Shown: positions 1 to 10,633, counted from the first letter of the stretch. The stretch: 64,000 bases of DNA from Desulfatibacillum sp. (GCA_020725555.1 DYEU01000018.1:1-64000); one strand, 5' to 3'. A program made the numbers and translations. The notes: a model not told the origin generated them from the letters alone.

Positions 1-1255
1 CCAGCGAACTCGACGTCTCCTCAATCGAGGCCGCCTGCTCGCTCGAGCCCTCCGCCAACGACTGCGACGCCCCAGACACCTGCCCCGCCGCCGAGGCCAC
101 CTCCTCCGCACCCTCCGACAACCCCACAATCACCCGCCGCAACGCCCCCGTGATCGAACGGGTGAGCCACACCCCCAGGACGACGGCCAGCCCCAGGCCG
201 GCCAGGCCGGCCGCCACGGCGGCGCGCCGCAGCCGGTTGGCCAACGCCTCGGCCTGGGCCCCGGCGGCCGCGGCGTTTTCGCGGATGTGCTTGAGCAGTG
301 GGTCGAGCGCGGCGTTGGCGGCACGGCGCGTTTCGGTCACCGGGCCGAGGAGCCTCTGCCGGAGAACACCGTAGAGCCCTTCCGCCTTGAGCCGCACCTG
401 GTCGATCGCCTCGTTCATCTGCAGCATGGCGAGCGTCGGCCCGCGGTCGACCCCGCGCACGAGGCGGTCGACCTTTTTCCCGGCCTCGGGATCCCCGGCG
501 TCGAACTGCCGCAGGCCCTCGCGGTATTTCACCCCCGCCTCGGCGTGCTGGGCGAGGGTGCGGCGTACGGGGTCGGGGTCCAGGCCGAGATCGGCCATGA
601 GCGCCGCGGCCTCCTCGAGGGTCCGCCGCACGGCCTGCTCCTCCTGCTCGAAGAGGGTCAGCCGGCGCCGGAACTGCTCGGGGTCGTTTCCGGAAATGAG
701 GATGTTCTTCCACTCCTGGACCTGGGTCTTGAAGGAGACGGCGGCGAGGAGTGCGGCCTCCTTGAGGGCCCCCAACGCCTCGAGGTAGGGGGTCCTCCGG
801 CTGCGGTCGCTCTTTTCGTAGGCCTCGACTTGCTCCTCGATCCGCTGCGCGGCCTCGAGGGCTTCTCCGACCTCGCCGTCCCAGGCACGCCAGGCGGCAA
901 GGTACGCCTGCCAGAGCTCTTCCTCATCGGCCGTGCGGCGAAGCCCCTGGTAGGCGGAGATTGCCTCCTTCATCTGCGCCCGGGAGCGGTCCAGGTTGTC
1001 GACCTGCCGCCGTCGAAGTTCCGGGGGCAGTCCGGCGATGGCGAGCGTGCGCAGTGCCGCCTGGGCGAACTCGGCCTGCTCCTTGACGAGAAAGAGGTTC
1101 TCCAGGGCGGGCAGGCGCTGAAACGAGAGCTCCTCCACGGTGAGGTCGTTTCGCCAAGCGCCGTAGTAGGTGAATGCGCCGAGGGCGATGGGGATCAAGG
1201 CCGCGAGGGCGAAGCCCAGGCGGAGCCGCGAGCCGATCGAAAACGATGCCGCCAT
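1..1255 (-). CDS. Methyl-accepting chemotaxis protein, N-terminal part (runs off window start)
   Basis: Membrane chemoreceptor that senses a periplasmic or membrane signal and controls the CheA kinase. The visible 418 codons show a first membrane helix at about residues 10-30, a long helical sensor region to about residue 320 that resembles a double four-helix (HBM-like) module, and a second membrane helix. HAMP follows, then the start of the signalling helix with the typical SEQAASIEET stretch at the window edge. The conserved hairpin tip and any methylation sites lie outside the window. The ATG at 1255 is preceded by GGAGG at good spacing. The ligand cannot be told from sequence. It lies downstream of rubrerythrin on the same strand, separated by a strong hairpin, so is probably a separate transcript. 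Confidence 0.9.
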   Translation of the reverse strand, partial: MAASFSIGSRLRLGFALAALIPIALGAFTYYGAWRNDLTVEELSFQRLPALENLFLVKEQAEFAQAALRTLAIAGLPPELRRRQVDNLDRSRAQMKEAISAYQGLRRTADEEELWQAYLAAWRAWDGEVGEALEAAQRIEEQVEAYEKSDRSRRTPYLEALGALKEAALLAAVSFKTQVQEWKNILISGNDPEQFRRRLTLFEQEEQAVRRTLEEAAALMADLGLDPDPVRRTLAQHAEAGVKYREGLRQFDAGDPEAGKKVDRLVRGVDRGPTLAMLQMNEAIDQVRLKAEGLYGVLRQRLLGPVTETRRAANAALDPLLKHIRENAAAAGAQAEALANRLRRAAVAAGLAGLGLAVVLGVWLTRSITGALRRVIVGLSEGAEEVASAAGQVSGASQSLAEGSSEQAASIEETSSSL

Positions 1256-1370
1256 GATGCACGATCCTCCGAATCAGGGGGTTCGGCACCCGGTATCGGC
1301 CGCGGCGGGGGCGGACTTGAGGCGGTTCGGGGAAGGGGGCGCGGGGCCGGGGCGGGGGGATGGGGGCTCC

Positions 1371-1397
1371 CGGCCCGCCGCGCTTCGCGGCGGGCCG
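1371..1397 (-). terminator. Perfect 12-bp inverted repeat after rubrerythrin
   Basis: CGGCCCGCCGCG, loop CTT, then the exact complement, 15 bases beyond the rubrerythrin stop codon. It is very GC-rich and has no T-run on either side, so it is either a factor-assisted terminator or an RNA 3'-end stabiliser separating rubrerythrin from the chemoreceptor. Confidence 0.5.
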
Positions 1398-1411
1398 GCG
1401 GGCGGGGAGCT

Positions 1412-1909
1412 TCAACTCACCCGGAAGAAGGCCTTCTTCTTCGCCTTGCAGACCGGGCACTCCTCGGGGGCGTCCTTTTCGCAGGTGTAGCCGCACACCG
1501 AGCAGACCCAGTAATCGAACTCCTCCTGGGGTTTTCCGAGGCTCTCGATCGCCTTCTGGTAGAGCGCGGCGTGCACCTTTTCCACCTCGTTCGCGTAGGT
1601 GAAGGTGCGCACGGCGGCCTCGTTGCCCTCGGCCTTGGCCTCCTCGATCATGGGCGGGTACATCGATTGGAACTCGTAGGTCTCCCCGCCCAGCGCCTCC
1701 TTGAGGTTCTCGAGCGTGCTGCGCACCCCCTTGAGCGTGCGCAGGTGGGTGTGGGCGTGCACGGTCTCGGCCTCGGCCGCGGCCCGGAAAAGCCTGGCGA
1801 CCTGGGGATAGCCCTCGGTCTGGGCCTTCTGGGCGAAGGCGAGGTACTTGCGGTTGGCCTGGGACTCACCGGCGAAGGCGTCTTTCAGGTTCTTTTCGGT
1901 CTTGCTCAT
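1412..1909 (-). CDS. rbr: Rubrerythrin
   Basis: Cytoplasmic non-haem iron peroxidase that reduces hydrogen peroxide with electrons from rubredoxin. It belongs to the oxygen-defence set of anaerobes. The 165-residue protein has the ferritin-like four-helix domain (about 1-125) carrying the diiron ligands in the repeated E-x2-H pattern (EAETVH near residue 45, NEVEKVHA near 107). A C-terminal rubredoxin domain has CSVCGY and CPVCK knuckles for one FeS4 site. Length is slightly shorter than the classical 190-residue form, as in many deltaproteobacterial versions. GGAGG lies just before the ATG at 1909. A hairpin with a short T-rich tail sits 40 bases upstream of the start (separate entry). Confidence 0.95.
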   Translation of the reverse strand: MSKTEKNLKDAFAGESQANRKYLAFAQKAQTEGYPQVARLFRAAAEAETVHAHTHLRTLKGVRSTLENLKEALGGETYEFQSMYPPMIEEAKAEGNEAAVRTFTYANEVEKVHAALYQKAIESLGKPQEEFDYWVCSVCGYTCEKDAPEECPVCKAKKKAFFRVS

Positions 1910-2253
1910 CGTTTTCCTCCTTTGGGTGGGTACGGGAACCGGGAAAAGAACACCGCCCCACGGCGGTGTCCGGGGGTGAGAGTCAAGAACCGTGCCAGGG
2001 CCGGCGACCGGCCCGCAGATCGCATTTTTTCAATGAACCTCGGCCGTTTGCCGTCTTCCCTGGCCGGCGCGGCACGGCGGCCGCGGCGTCCCGGCGAGAC
2101 AGCGGCGCCCGCCCTCCCCCCGCCTGCGGCCGGCGCCGCAGGGCCTCGTAGCGCTTGGCGCACGGCCGGCCGGCCGGGTCGTCCCCTCGTTTTTCGGGAC
2201 GAAACCGTCTCGCGGTACGCGTGCCGGCCGGCGCTCGCAAGCGGGCGTGCGGC
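1910..2253. other. 344-bp intergenic region between ppdK and rbr
   Basis: No gene is convincing here. Open frames of 60-110 codons exist but have no ribosome-binding site, family motif or codon logic. It holds the rubrerythrin ribosome-binding site and a terminator-like hairpin at 1950-1969. Near the ppdK end there is a weak inverted repeat (TCGTCCC with GGGACGA, minus strand). Confidence 0.5.
1943..1969 (-). terminator. Intrinsic-terminator-like hairpin just upstream of rubrerythrin
   Basis: On the minus strand ACACCGCC, loop GTGG, GGCGGTGT is a perfect 8-bp stem followed by TCTTTTC. It is the best rho-independent terminator shape near rubrerythrin, yet it stands 300 bases after ppdK and only 40 bases before the rbr ATG. 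It either ends ppdK read-through or, if the rbr promoter is upstream of it, acts as a leader attenuator. Confidence 0.5.
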
Positions 2254-4989
<2,736 letters not shown>

Positions 4990-5048
4990 GGCACGATCCT
5001 GTCCTGCCGACTCGAAGCCACCCGACGGCATAAGTCAACAAGTCTTCA

Positions 5049-5077
5049 TTTTTACCCCGGCGGAGGGGCCGCGTCAA
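5049..5077 (-). promoter_or_regulatory. Predicted sigma-70 promoter of ppdK
   Basis: TTGACG (5072-5077 on the complement), 17-bp spacer, TAAAAA (5049-5054). Transcription would start near 5042, giving a leader of about 50 bases to the ATG at 4989. Confidence 0.5.
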
Positions 5078-5116
5078 ACCCCGGGGCCCGCGGCGGGTTC
5101 CCGTCGCCCGCGGCTT

Positions 5117-5145
5117 TTGAAATCGGCCGCCGGCCGTGGTACAAG
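5117..5145 (+). promoter_or_regulatory. Predicted sigma-70 promoter for the 5193 gene
   Basis: TTGAAA (5117-5122), 17-bp spacer, TACAAG (5140-5145), about 40 bases before the start codon at 5193. It is arranged back to back with the ppdK promoter. Confidence 0.5.
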
Positions 5146-5192
5146 GGCCCCTTGCCGCGGCAAGCCCGCGAACAACCCGCCCGGAGGGCATC

Positions 5193-5465
5193 ATGAGCGC
5201 CAACGACACCTGGGAAAAGGCCCTGGCCTGCAGCACGGCCTGCACGCGCTGCGGCCGGGATTTCGGCCCGAAAGAGGAACGGATCCTCTCGGTCTTCGAC
5301 GACGGCGTGATCTGCACCGCCTGCAAGCGGCAGGAAGAACAACGGCCCGATCACGCCGAGGCCTCGCGGCAGATGGTCGCCCGCTGCATCGGCGAGACCG
5401 GCCGTCCCTGGGGCGACCCGGCCGGGTTCTGCTTCCATCACTTCGTCCCCTTCCGCTGCCGCTGA
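5193..5465 (+). CDS. Small Cys-rich protein of unknown function
   Basis: A 90-residue soluble protein not assigned to a family. It contains cysteines in two knuckle-like pairs, CTRCG near residue 17 and CTACK near residue 43, which could bind one zinc ion. A C-terminal stretch ends in FCFHHFVPFRCR, with further Cys and His. The ATG is supported by CCGGAGGG seven bases upstream and by a promoter match. It lies 87 bases before the thiolase gene on the same strand and may share its transcript, but nothing in the sequence ties the functions together. A zinc-ribbon adaptor role is a guess. Confidence 0.75.
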   Translation: MSANDTWEKALACSTACTRCGRDFGPKEERILSVFDDGVICTACKRQEEQRPDHAEASRQMVARCIGETGRPWGDPAGFCFHHFVPFRCR

Positions 5466-5551
5466 CCCGCGGCGCCGGGGGAATTCGGCAGGCGCTTTCC
5501 CTTAAGACGGGGAAAGAACACTCTTCCATCTCCACCGGAAAGGAGTCGCTC

Positions 5552-6802
5552 ATGAAGGACGTCGTCATCGCCGCCGCATGCCGCACCGCCATCGGAGCCT
5601 TCGGGGGAAGCCTGCGCGACCTCCACGTGACCCGGATCGCCGCCGTCGCCATGAAAGGCGCCGTCGAACGCGCGGGAATCGATCCCGCCCTGATCGACGA
5701 CGTCCGATTCGGCTGCTGCCTCGAGCCCGTCGACAGCATGAACATGACCCGCATCGGCGCCCTGCTCGCCGGGATCCCCGAGACGGTGACCGCGGCCACG
5801 ATCAACCGCGTCTGCATCTCGGGCATGGAGGCCGTGGTCTCGGGCATGGCCATGATCCAGGCGGGCATGGCCGAGATCGTGCTCGCCGGGGGGGCCGAGC
5901 ACATGTCCGGGGCGCCCTACTCGGTGTTCGGCGCCCGCTGGGGCTGCCGGCTCCAGGACCACGTCTTCGTGGACAACATCACCCGCGGCCTGCACTGCGG
6001 CTCGCACCTCATCCCCCACCCCGAAACCGGGCCGGTCGACGCCTCGCAGCCGCCGCTCAGCCTCTACAAGGGAAAGCCCTACATCATGGGGCTGACCGCC
6101 GAGTTCGTCGCCCAGCACTACGGCATCAGCCGCGAGGCCATGGACGAGATCGCGCTGCGGAGCCACAACAACGTCGAGCGCGCGACCCGCGAAGGCGATT
6201 TCCGCGAGGAAATCGTCCCCGTCGTGATTCCCCAGCGCAAGGGGGAGCCGGTCGTCTTCGAGCGCGACGAGCATTTCCGGCCGGGGATCACCTTGGATCA
6301 GCTGCGCCGCCTGCCGCCGGCCTTCGTCCCCGAGATCGGCAAGGTGACCGCGGGCAACTCAAGCGGCATCAACGACGGGGCGGCGGCGCTCGTGATCCTG
6401 TCGGCCGAAAAGGCCCAAGAGCTCGGCACCCGGCCGCTCGCCCGCATCCGGGCGGTCGGCCGCGGCGCCTGCCACCCCTCGGTGATGGGCCTGTCGCCCG
6501 TCCCGGCGGTGCGCAACCTGCTCTCCCGCAGCGGGCTTGCGCTCTCCGACTTCGAGCTGATCGAGGTGAACGAGGCCTTCGCCGCCCAGTACCTGGCGGT
6601 CGAGCGGGAACTGGGCCTCAACCGCGAGATCACCAACGTGAACGGCTCGGGCATCGGCCTCGGCCACCCCGTGGGCGCAACCGGCGCGCGCATCCTGGTC
6701 ACGCTGATCCACGCCATGAAACAGCGCGGCAAGACGCTGGGGCTCGCGACCCTCTGCGGCGGGGGCGGCGTGTCCATGGCCTGCGCCGTGGAGATGCTCT
6801 GA
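5552..6802 (+). CDS. Thiolase family protein (acetyl-CoA acetyltransferase)
   Basis: Condenses or cleaves acyl-CoA thioesters in the cytoplasm (acetoacetyl-CoA formation or beta-oxidation). The 416-residue protein shows the thiolase fold with the nucleophilic cysteine at residue 88 (NRVCISGM), GHPVGATG with the base His at about 372, and the second active cysteine near 402 (LCGGGG). A NEAFAAQ motif is also present. AAAGGAG precedes the ATG. It is longer than biosynthetic thiolases (about 390) because of an insertion around residues 150-180, rich in Cys, His and Pro. Substrate chain length cannot be read from sequence. An acyl-CoA dehydrogenase is encoded 40 kb away in this window. Confidence 0.93.
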   Translation: MKDVVIAAACRTAIGAFGGSLRDLHVTRIAAVAMKGAVERAGIDPALIDDVRFGCCLEPVDSMNMTRIGALLAGIPETVTAATINRVCISGMEAVVSGMAMIQAGMAEIVLAGGAEHMSGAPYSVFGARWGCRLQDHVFVDNITRGLHCGSHLIPHPETGPVDASQPPLSLYKGKPYIMGLTAEFVAQHYGISREAMDEIALRSHNNVERATREGDFREEIVPVVIPQRKGEPVVFERDEHFRPGITLDQLRRLPPAFVPEIGKVTAGNSSGINDGAAALVILSAEKAQELGTRPLARIRAVGRGACHPSVMGLSPVPAVRNLLSRSGLALSDFELIEVNEAFAAQYLAVERELGLNREITNVNGSGIGLGHPVGATGARILVTLIHAMKQRGKTLGLATLCGGGGVSMACAVEML

Positions 6803-6890
6803 GCGGTGGAGGCGGCCGCCGCCCTGGAAAGGCTCGGGGCCGGGGGGAGTCTTGAGCGGCGGGCCTTGGCGGCGGCCGGAAAACGAGCGG

Positions 6891-6920
6891 TTGACAAACG
6901 GCGCGCGCCGGGTGTAGGGG
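6891..6920 (+). promoter_or_regulatory. Possible mgtA promoter
   Basis: A perfect TTGACA (-35) at 6891-6896. The -10 is poor: TAGGGG at 6915-6920 with an 18-bp spacer, so the promoter would need an activator. Transcription would start near 6927 and give a leader of about 200 bases. Confidence 0.35.
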
Positions 6921-6964
6921 AGGCCCGGCTTTCGTTTGCCGCAAGTGAACCGACCCCGTCCCTC

Positions 6965-6989
6965 GAACGAGACCGATGAACGAGACCGA
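6965..6989 (+). repeat. Perfect 12-bp tandem repeat at the leader ORF start
   Basis: GAACGAGACCGA occurs twice (6965-6976 and 6978-6989), separated by one base, so with a 13-base period. The leader ORF start codon lies at the junction (6976-6978). Confidence 0.7.
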
Positions 6990-7077
6990 CGCCAGCCATT
7001 CAGGCCCCAACGGACGTGAGCGGGGGAACCTTCCGCCCCCCGGCGCGACCGCCCGCCGCCTCCCCTCTGCGGGATAG
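6976..7077 (+). CDS. Candidate mgtA leader peptide (33 residues, Pro-rich)
   Basis: Open frame of 33 codons starting ATG and ending TAG. Residues 19-23 read Leu-Pro-Pro-Pro-Gly, a class of sequence known to stall ribosomes and to need elongation factor P; further prolines are at residues 11 and 30. The codons for the PPP run sit inside a small hairpin (GGGGGAA with TTCCgCCCCC, about 7022-7040). The stop codon lies seven bases before the left arm of the hairpin that masks the mgtA ribosome-binding site. There is no strong Shine-Dalgarno sequence, only GAACGAGACCG. In Salmonella, mgtA is known to be controlled by translation of a proline-rich leader, mgtL; the resemblance here is in logic, not sequence. 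A 33-codon frame can occur by chance in this GC-rich DNA. Confidence 0.45.
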   Translation: MNETDASHSGPNGRERGNLPPPGATARRLPSAG

Positions 7078-7083
7078 ACGCAC

Positions 7084-7128
7084 GGTTCGCCTCCGGTCCC
7101 CCGCCGCGGCCCGCACCGGAGGTGAACC
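7084..7128 (+). promoter_or_regulatory. Hairpin sequestering the mgtA ribosome-binding site
   Basis: Left arm GGTTCGCCTCCGG (7084-7096), 19-base loop, right arm CCGGAGGTGAACC (7116-7128). The 13-bp stem is complete apart from one G-U pair, and its right arm contains the whole Shine-Dalgarno sequence and ends at the base before the ATG. Folded, it should block mgtA translation. A competing 6-bp pairing is possible between TGCGGG (7068-7073, end of the leader ORF) and CCCGCA (7110-7115, in the loop). Confidence 0.7.
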
Positions 7129-9798
7129 ATGAGCGTCTCCCCGGCCGATCTGCGAAAGCCCGCCGCCGGGACATCCCCGTCGCCCCGAGGCAGCCGCCTC
7201 GTCCCGGAGGACAACGAACGCCGCCTGAAGGAACTCTGCGCACTCGCCGTTCCCGAGGCGCTCGGCCGTCTCGGAAGCGGCGAAAACGGGCTCTCCTCCG
7301 CCGAGGTCGAACGCCGCCTCGACGAATTCGGGCCCAACGAGCTCGCGCGCGAGGAGGAGCGGGGCGTCGTGGCCGATCTGCTCCATCGGCTGAGAAACCC
7401 CCTCAACATCCAGCTCCTGGTCATCGCCGCCGTCTCGGGGGCGATCGGCGAACTCAAATCCCTGGTCATCGTCGGGGCCATGGTCCTGCTGAGCGTGGGG
7501 CTTTCCTTCGTCCTCGACCGCCGCTCCGGCCGCGCCGTGGACGCCCTCGGCAAACGCGTGGAGTCCCGCAGCCTGGTCCTGCGGGACGGGTCCGCCACCG
7601 AGGTGGAGATCTCCCAGATCGCCCCCGGGGACGTCGTCCTGCTGCAGGCGGGCGCGGTGATCCCGGCCGATCTGCGCCTGATCGCCGCCAAGGATTTTTT
7701 CGTCAGCGAGTCCGCCCTGACGGGGGAGTCCATGGCCGTCGAAAAAACGGCGTCCGAATCCGGGACGGCCGGGGCGGCCTCCCTCCTCGAGCTCCCCAAC
7801 GCCTGTTTTTTCGGCACCTACGTGACCAGCGGCACGGCGCGCGGCCTCGTGGTGAACACCGGGACGCGGACCGTGTTCGGGTCGATCTCGAAACAGCTCG
7901 CCGGGCGGCGGGAGGAAACGAGCTTCGACCGCGGGGTCCGCTCTTTCACCTGGCTCATGATCCGCTTCATGACGGTCATGGTGGCGACCGTGTTCCTGAT
8001 CGTCGGGTTGACCAAGGGCGATTGGATCGAGGCCTTGCTTTTCGGGCTCTCGATCGCCGTCGGGCTGACCCCCGAGATGCTGCCCATGATCGTGACCGTG
8101 AACCTCGCCAAGGGGGCGCTCACGATGGCCGGCCGCAAGGTCATCGTCAAGCGGCTCCCCTCCATCCAGAACTTCGGCGCCATGGACGTCCTGTGCACCG
8201 ACAAGACCGGCACCCTGACCCAGGACCGGGTCGCCCTCAAGCGCCACGTGGACATCACCGGCGCCGACAGCGAGGACGTCCTCGCCTACGCCTACCTGAA
8301 CGCCTATTACCAGACCGGCCTGCGCAGCCTGATCGACCGCGCCGTCCTGGAGCACACCGACCTCGACGTCGAGGCGAACTGCCGGCGGGTCGACGAGCTG
8401 CCCTTCGATTTCCAGCGCCGACGGATGTCGGTCGTGGTCGATTACGAGGGCGCCCACGTGCTGATCTGCAAGGGGGCGGTCGAGGAGATCTACCAGTGCT
8501 GCGGCAGCTACCAGATCGGCGAGGACGTCTTCCCCCTCATCCCCCTGATCCGCAACGACCTCTTCGAGGAAGTCGGCCGCCTGAACGAAGAGGGCTTCCG
8601 CGTCCTGGGGGTCGCCTATCGCGAGTTCCCGCGCTCGAAAACCCAGTTTACCGTCGCCGACGAACGCGATCTCATCCTGCTCGGGTACATCGCCTTTCTG
8701 GACCCGCCGAAGCTCTCGGCCATCGAGGCGATCGAGGCCGCGGCCAAGCTCGGGGTCCAGGTCAAGATTCTCACCGGGGACAACGCCCTCGTGACCCGCA
8801 AGGTCTGCCGGGACGTCGGCCTTCCCGTGCGGCGTCTCCTCGGCGGGGCCGAGCTCGCGGCGCTGCCGCAGGAGGAACGGAACCGGCTGATCGAGGAAGG
8901 CAACGTCTTCGTCAAGCTCAGCCCGGGGCAGAAAGAGGAGATCGTCCGCAGCCTGCGTTCCCGGGGCCACGTCGTCGGCTTCCTGGGCGACGGCATCAAC
9001 GACGCCCCGGCGATGCGGGCCGCCGACGTCGCCATCTCCGTCGATTCGGCTGTCGATGTCGCCAAGGAGTCGGCGGACATCGTGCTCCTCGAGAAAAGCC
9101 TGGGGGTGCTCGAGGAGGGCATCCGCGAGGGGCGCCGCGTCTTCGCCAACATCGTGAAATACATCCGCATGGGGGCGAGCTCGAACTTCGGCAACATGTT
9201 CAGCGTCCTGGGCGCCTCTTACCTGTTCCCCTTCCTGCCGATGAAGCCGGTGCAGATCCTGACGAACAACCTGCTCTACGACGTTTCGCAGACCGGCATC
9301 CCCGCCGACCGCGTGGACGAGGACCAGGTCGAGAAACCGCTCTCCTGGAACATCGACAACATCCGCCGCTTCATGATCTTCATCGGGCCGGTGAGCTCGC
9401 TCTTCGACTACGCGACCTTCGCCCTGATGTGGTTCGTCTTCCGCTGCAGCCGGGCCGCCGACCCCGCCCTCGGCGCCTTCGAACGCGAGGCGCTGATCAG
9501 CCTCTTTCAGACGGGGTGGTTCGTCGAGTCGCTGCTCACCCAAACCCTGATCGTCCACATCATCCGCACCCGCCGCGTGCCGTTTTTCGGCAGCCGGGCC
9601 TCGGCCCCGCTTCTGCTGACGACCCTCGCCGTCATGGCCGTCGGCGCCTGGCTGCCGTACTCGCCGCTTGCGGAGGCCTTCGGCATGGTGCCGCTCCCCC
9701 TCGCCTACTGGGCCTGGATCGCGGGGTTTCTCATCGCCTACGCAGCCCTCACGCACCGGGTGAAGGTCTGGTTTTTCAACCGCTACGGAGGGAATTGA
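7129..9798 (+). CDS. mgtA: Magnesium-translocating P-type ATPase
   Basis: Inner-membrane P3B ATPase that imports Mg2+ using ATP. The 889-residue protein has an N-terminal cation-ATPase domain, membrane helices, the actuator motif LTGES (about residue 200), the phosphorylation motif DKTGTLT (about 360), a nucleotide domain and the hinge GDGINDAP (about 620). It ends in a long C-terminal membrane block. The stretch NLLYDVSQTGIPAD after the P-domain is characteristic of MgtA/MgtB rather than calcium pumps. Length matches the family (about 900). The ATG directly follows CCGGAGGTGAACC, which is held in a hairpin. The 3' end is two bases from the EIIA-like gene, so the two are translationally linked. 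Control is likely at translation of the leader. Confidence 0.96.
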   Translation: MSVSPADLRKPAAGTSPSPRGSRLVPEDNERRLKELCALAVPEALGRLGSGENGLSSAEVERRLDEFGPNELAREEERGVVADLLHRLRNPLNIQLLVIAAVSGAIGELKSLVIVGAMVLLSVGLSFVLDRRSGRAVDALGKRVESRSLVLRDGSATEVEISQIAPGDVVLLQAGAVIPADLRLIAAKDFFVSESALTGESMAVEKTASESGTAGAASLLELPNACFFGTYVTSGTARGLVVNTGTRTVFGSISKQLAGRREETSFDRGVRSFTWLMIRFMTVMVATVFLIVGLTKGDWIEALLFGLSIAVGLTPEMLPMIVTVNLAKGALTMAGRKVIVKRLPSIQNFGAMDVLCTDKTGTLTQDRVALKRHVDITGADSEDVLAYAYLNAYYQTGLRSLIDRAVLEHTDLDVEANCRRVDELPFDFQRRRMSVVVDYEGAHVLICKGAVEEIYQCCGSYQIGEDVFPLIPLIRNDLFEEVGRLNEEGFRVLGVAYREFPRSKTQFTVADERDLILLGYIAFLDPPKLSAIEAIEAAAKLGVQVKILTGDNALVTRKVCRDVGLPVRRLLGGAELAALPQEERNRLIEEGNVFVKLSPGQKEEIVRSLRSRGHVVGFLGDGINDAPAMRAADVAISVDSAVDVAKESADIVLLEKSLGVLEEGIREGRRVFANIVKYIRMGASSNFGNMFSVLGASYLFPFLPMKPVQILTNNLLYDVSQTGIPADRVDEDQVEKPLSWNIDNIRRFMIFIGPVSSLFDYATFALMWFVFRCSRAADPALGAFEREALISLFQTGWFVESLLTQTLIVHIIRTRRVPFFGSRASAPLLLTTLAVMAVGAWLPYSPLAEAFGMVPLPLAYWAWIAGFLIAYAALTHRVKVWFFNRYGGN

Positions 9799-9800
9799 CC

Positions 9801-10604
9801 ATGGACAGCCTGCTGGATGCGCTGCAGGAGGGCCGGCTGATCGAACTGCCGGAAAACACCAAGGAGGACGCCCTGCGCTTCCTCGCCCACATTCTCGAGG
9901 CCATCCCGTCGCTGCCCGCGGGCCTCGACGTCGTGGGCGCGGTGATGGAGCGGGAGCGCTCCGCCGAGACGGCCCTCGGCGGCGGCTGGGCCTGCCCCCA
10001 CGCCCGCGTGCCCTTCGAGGAAGACCTGATCTGTGTCGTCGGCTGGAGCCCCCCGGGAATCGACTACGGCGCACCCGACGGAAAACCGGTGCACATCCTG
10101 ACCATGTACCTCGTGCCGCAGAACCAGAGAAACCACTTCCTGCGCGAGGTCTCGCTGCTGGCCAAGGCGCTGCGGCTCTACCCGGGTCTCGACCGGCTGG
10201 CGGCGGCGCGCGAGCTGAACGAGGTGCGCGACCACCTCCTCGAGCTGATCGTCACGGCGCGCGAGAAGGTCGGCCCCGAGAGCCGCGCGCGCATGATCCA
10301 GCTCCAGGCGCGGGTCGGCGGGGCGCTCGAGCCGCTCGAGGACCTCTCGCGGCTGAAGATCGAGCCGGTCACGGTGATCGCGGGCCCCGGCATGAAGCCC
10401 GTCGTGCTCACCCAGAACGCCGAGCTGGCGAGCGCCCTGGAAGCGGCCGGCGGGTGGGTGGAGAAGATCGAATCCGACGGGGTCGTCCAGAACGGGGGCT
10501 GGCGGCTGCTCCGGCGCGGCACGACCGTCTACGCGAACGAACGCACGGTCTACGACTGCCTGGCGATCGCCTCGGCGGGGAAAAAGGCGAACTCCGCCCG
10601 CTGA
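9801..10604 (+). CDS. PTS EIIA (type 2/PtsN-like) domain protein linked to mgtA
   Basis: A 267-residue cytoplasmic protein. Residues 1-150 match the fructose/nitrogen-type EIIA fold, with the phosphorylatable histidine at residue 67 in the motif WACPHARVP. The last 90 residues form a separate domain I cannot name. There is no PTS permease next to it, so a regulatory rather than sugar-transport role is likely. PtsN-type EIIA proteins are known to bind and regulate K+ transporters and kinases. Its start codon is two bases after the mgtA stop, which strongly suggests it acts on the magnesium pump or reports its state; that is inference. It could instead be a generic stress-linked EIIA-like protein. 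Confidence 0.85.
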   Translation: MDSLLDALQEGRLIELPENTKEDALRFLAHILEAIPSLPAGLDVVGAVMERERSAETALGGGWACPHARVPFEEDLICVVGWSPPGIDYGAPDGKPVHILTMYLVPQNQRNHFLREVSLLAKALRLYPGLDRLAAARELNEVRDHLLELIVTAREKVGPESRARMIQLQARVGGALEPLEDLSRLKIEPVTVIAGPGMKPVVLTQNAELASALEAAGGWVEKIESDGVVQNGGWRLLRRGTTVYANERTVYDCLAIASAGKKANSAR

Positions 10605-10633
10605 GCGGCGGCGCATCCGGGGGACGCCGCAGG

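Larger units (their letters stand above)
6803..7128. other. 326-bp region between thiolase and mgtA holding the mgtA leader
   Basis: Contains a TTGACA box at 6891, a 12-bp tandem repeat at 6965-6989, a 33-codon Pro-rich open frame at 6976-7077 and a hairpin burying the mgtA ribosome-binding site at 7084-7128 (separate entries). The first 80 bases after the thiolase contain GC palindromes (such as GGCGGCCGCC) but no T-run. Confidence 0.6.

Noticed and set aside
6803-7128. M-box or mgtA-type magnesium riboswitch
   Set aside because: The characteristic conserved helices and bases were not recognised. The leader ORF and masking hairpin explain the region better.
7000-10074. Minus-strand open frame of 1024 codons opposite mgtA and the EIIA-like gene
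   Set aside because: The composition is an antisense mirror of the real genes, with no recognisable domain; mgtA motifs on the plus strand are decisive.
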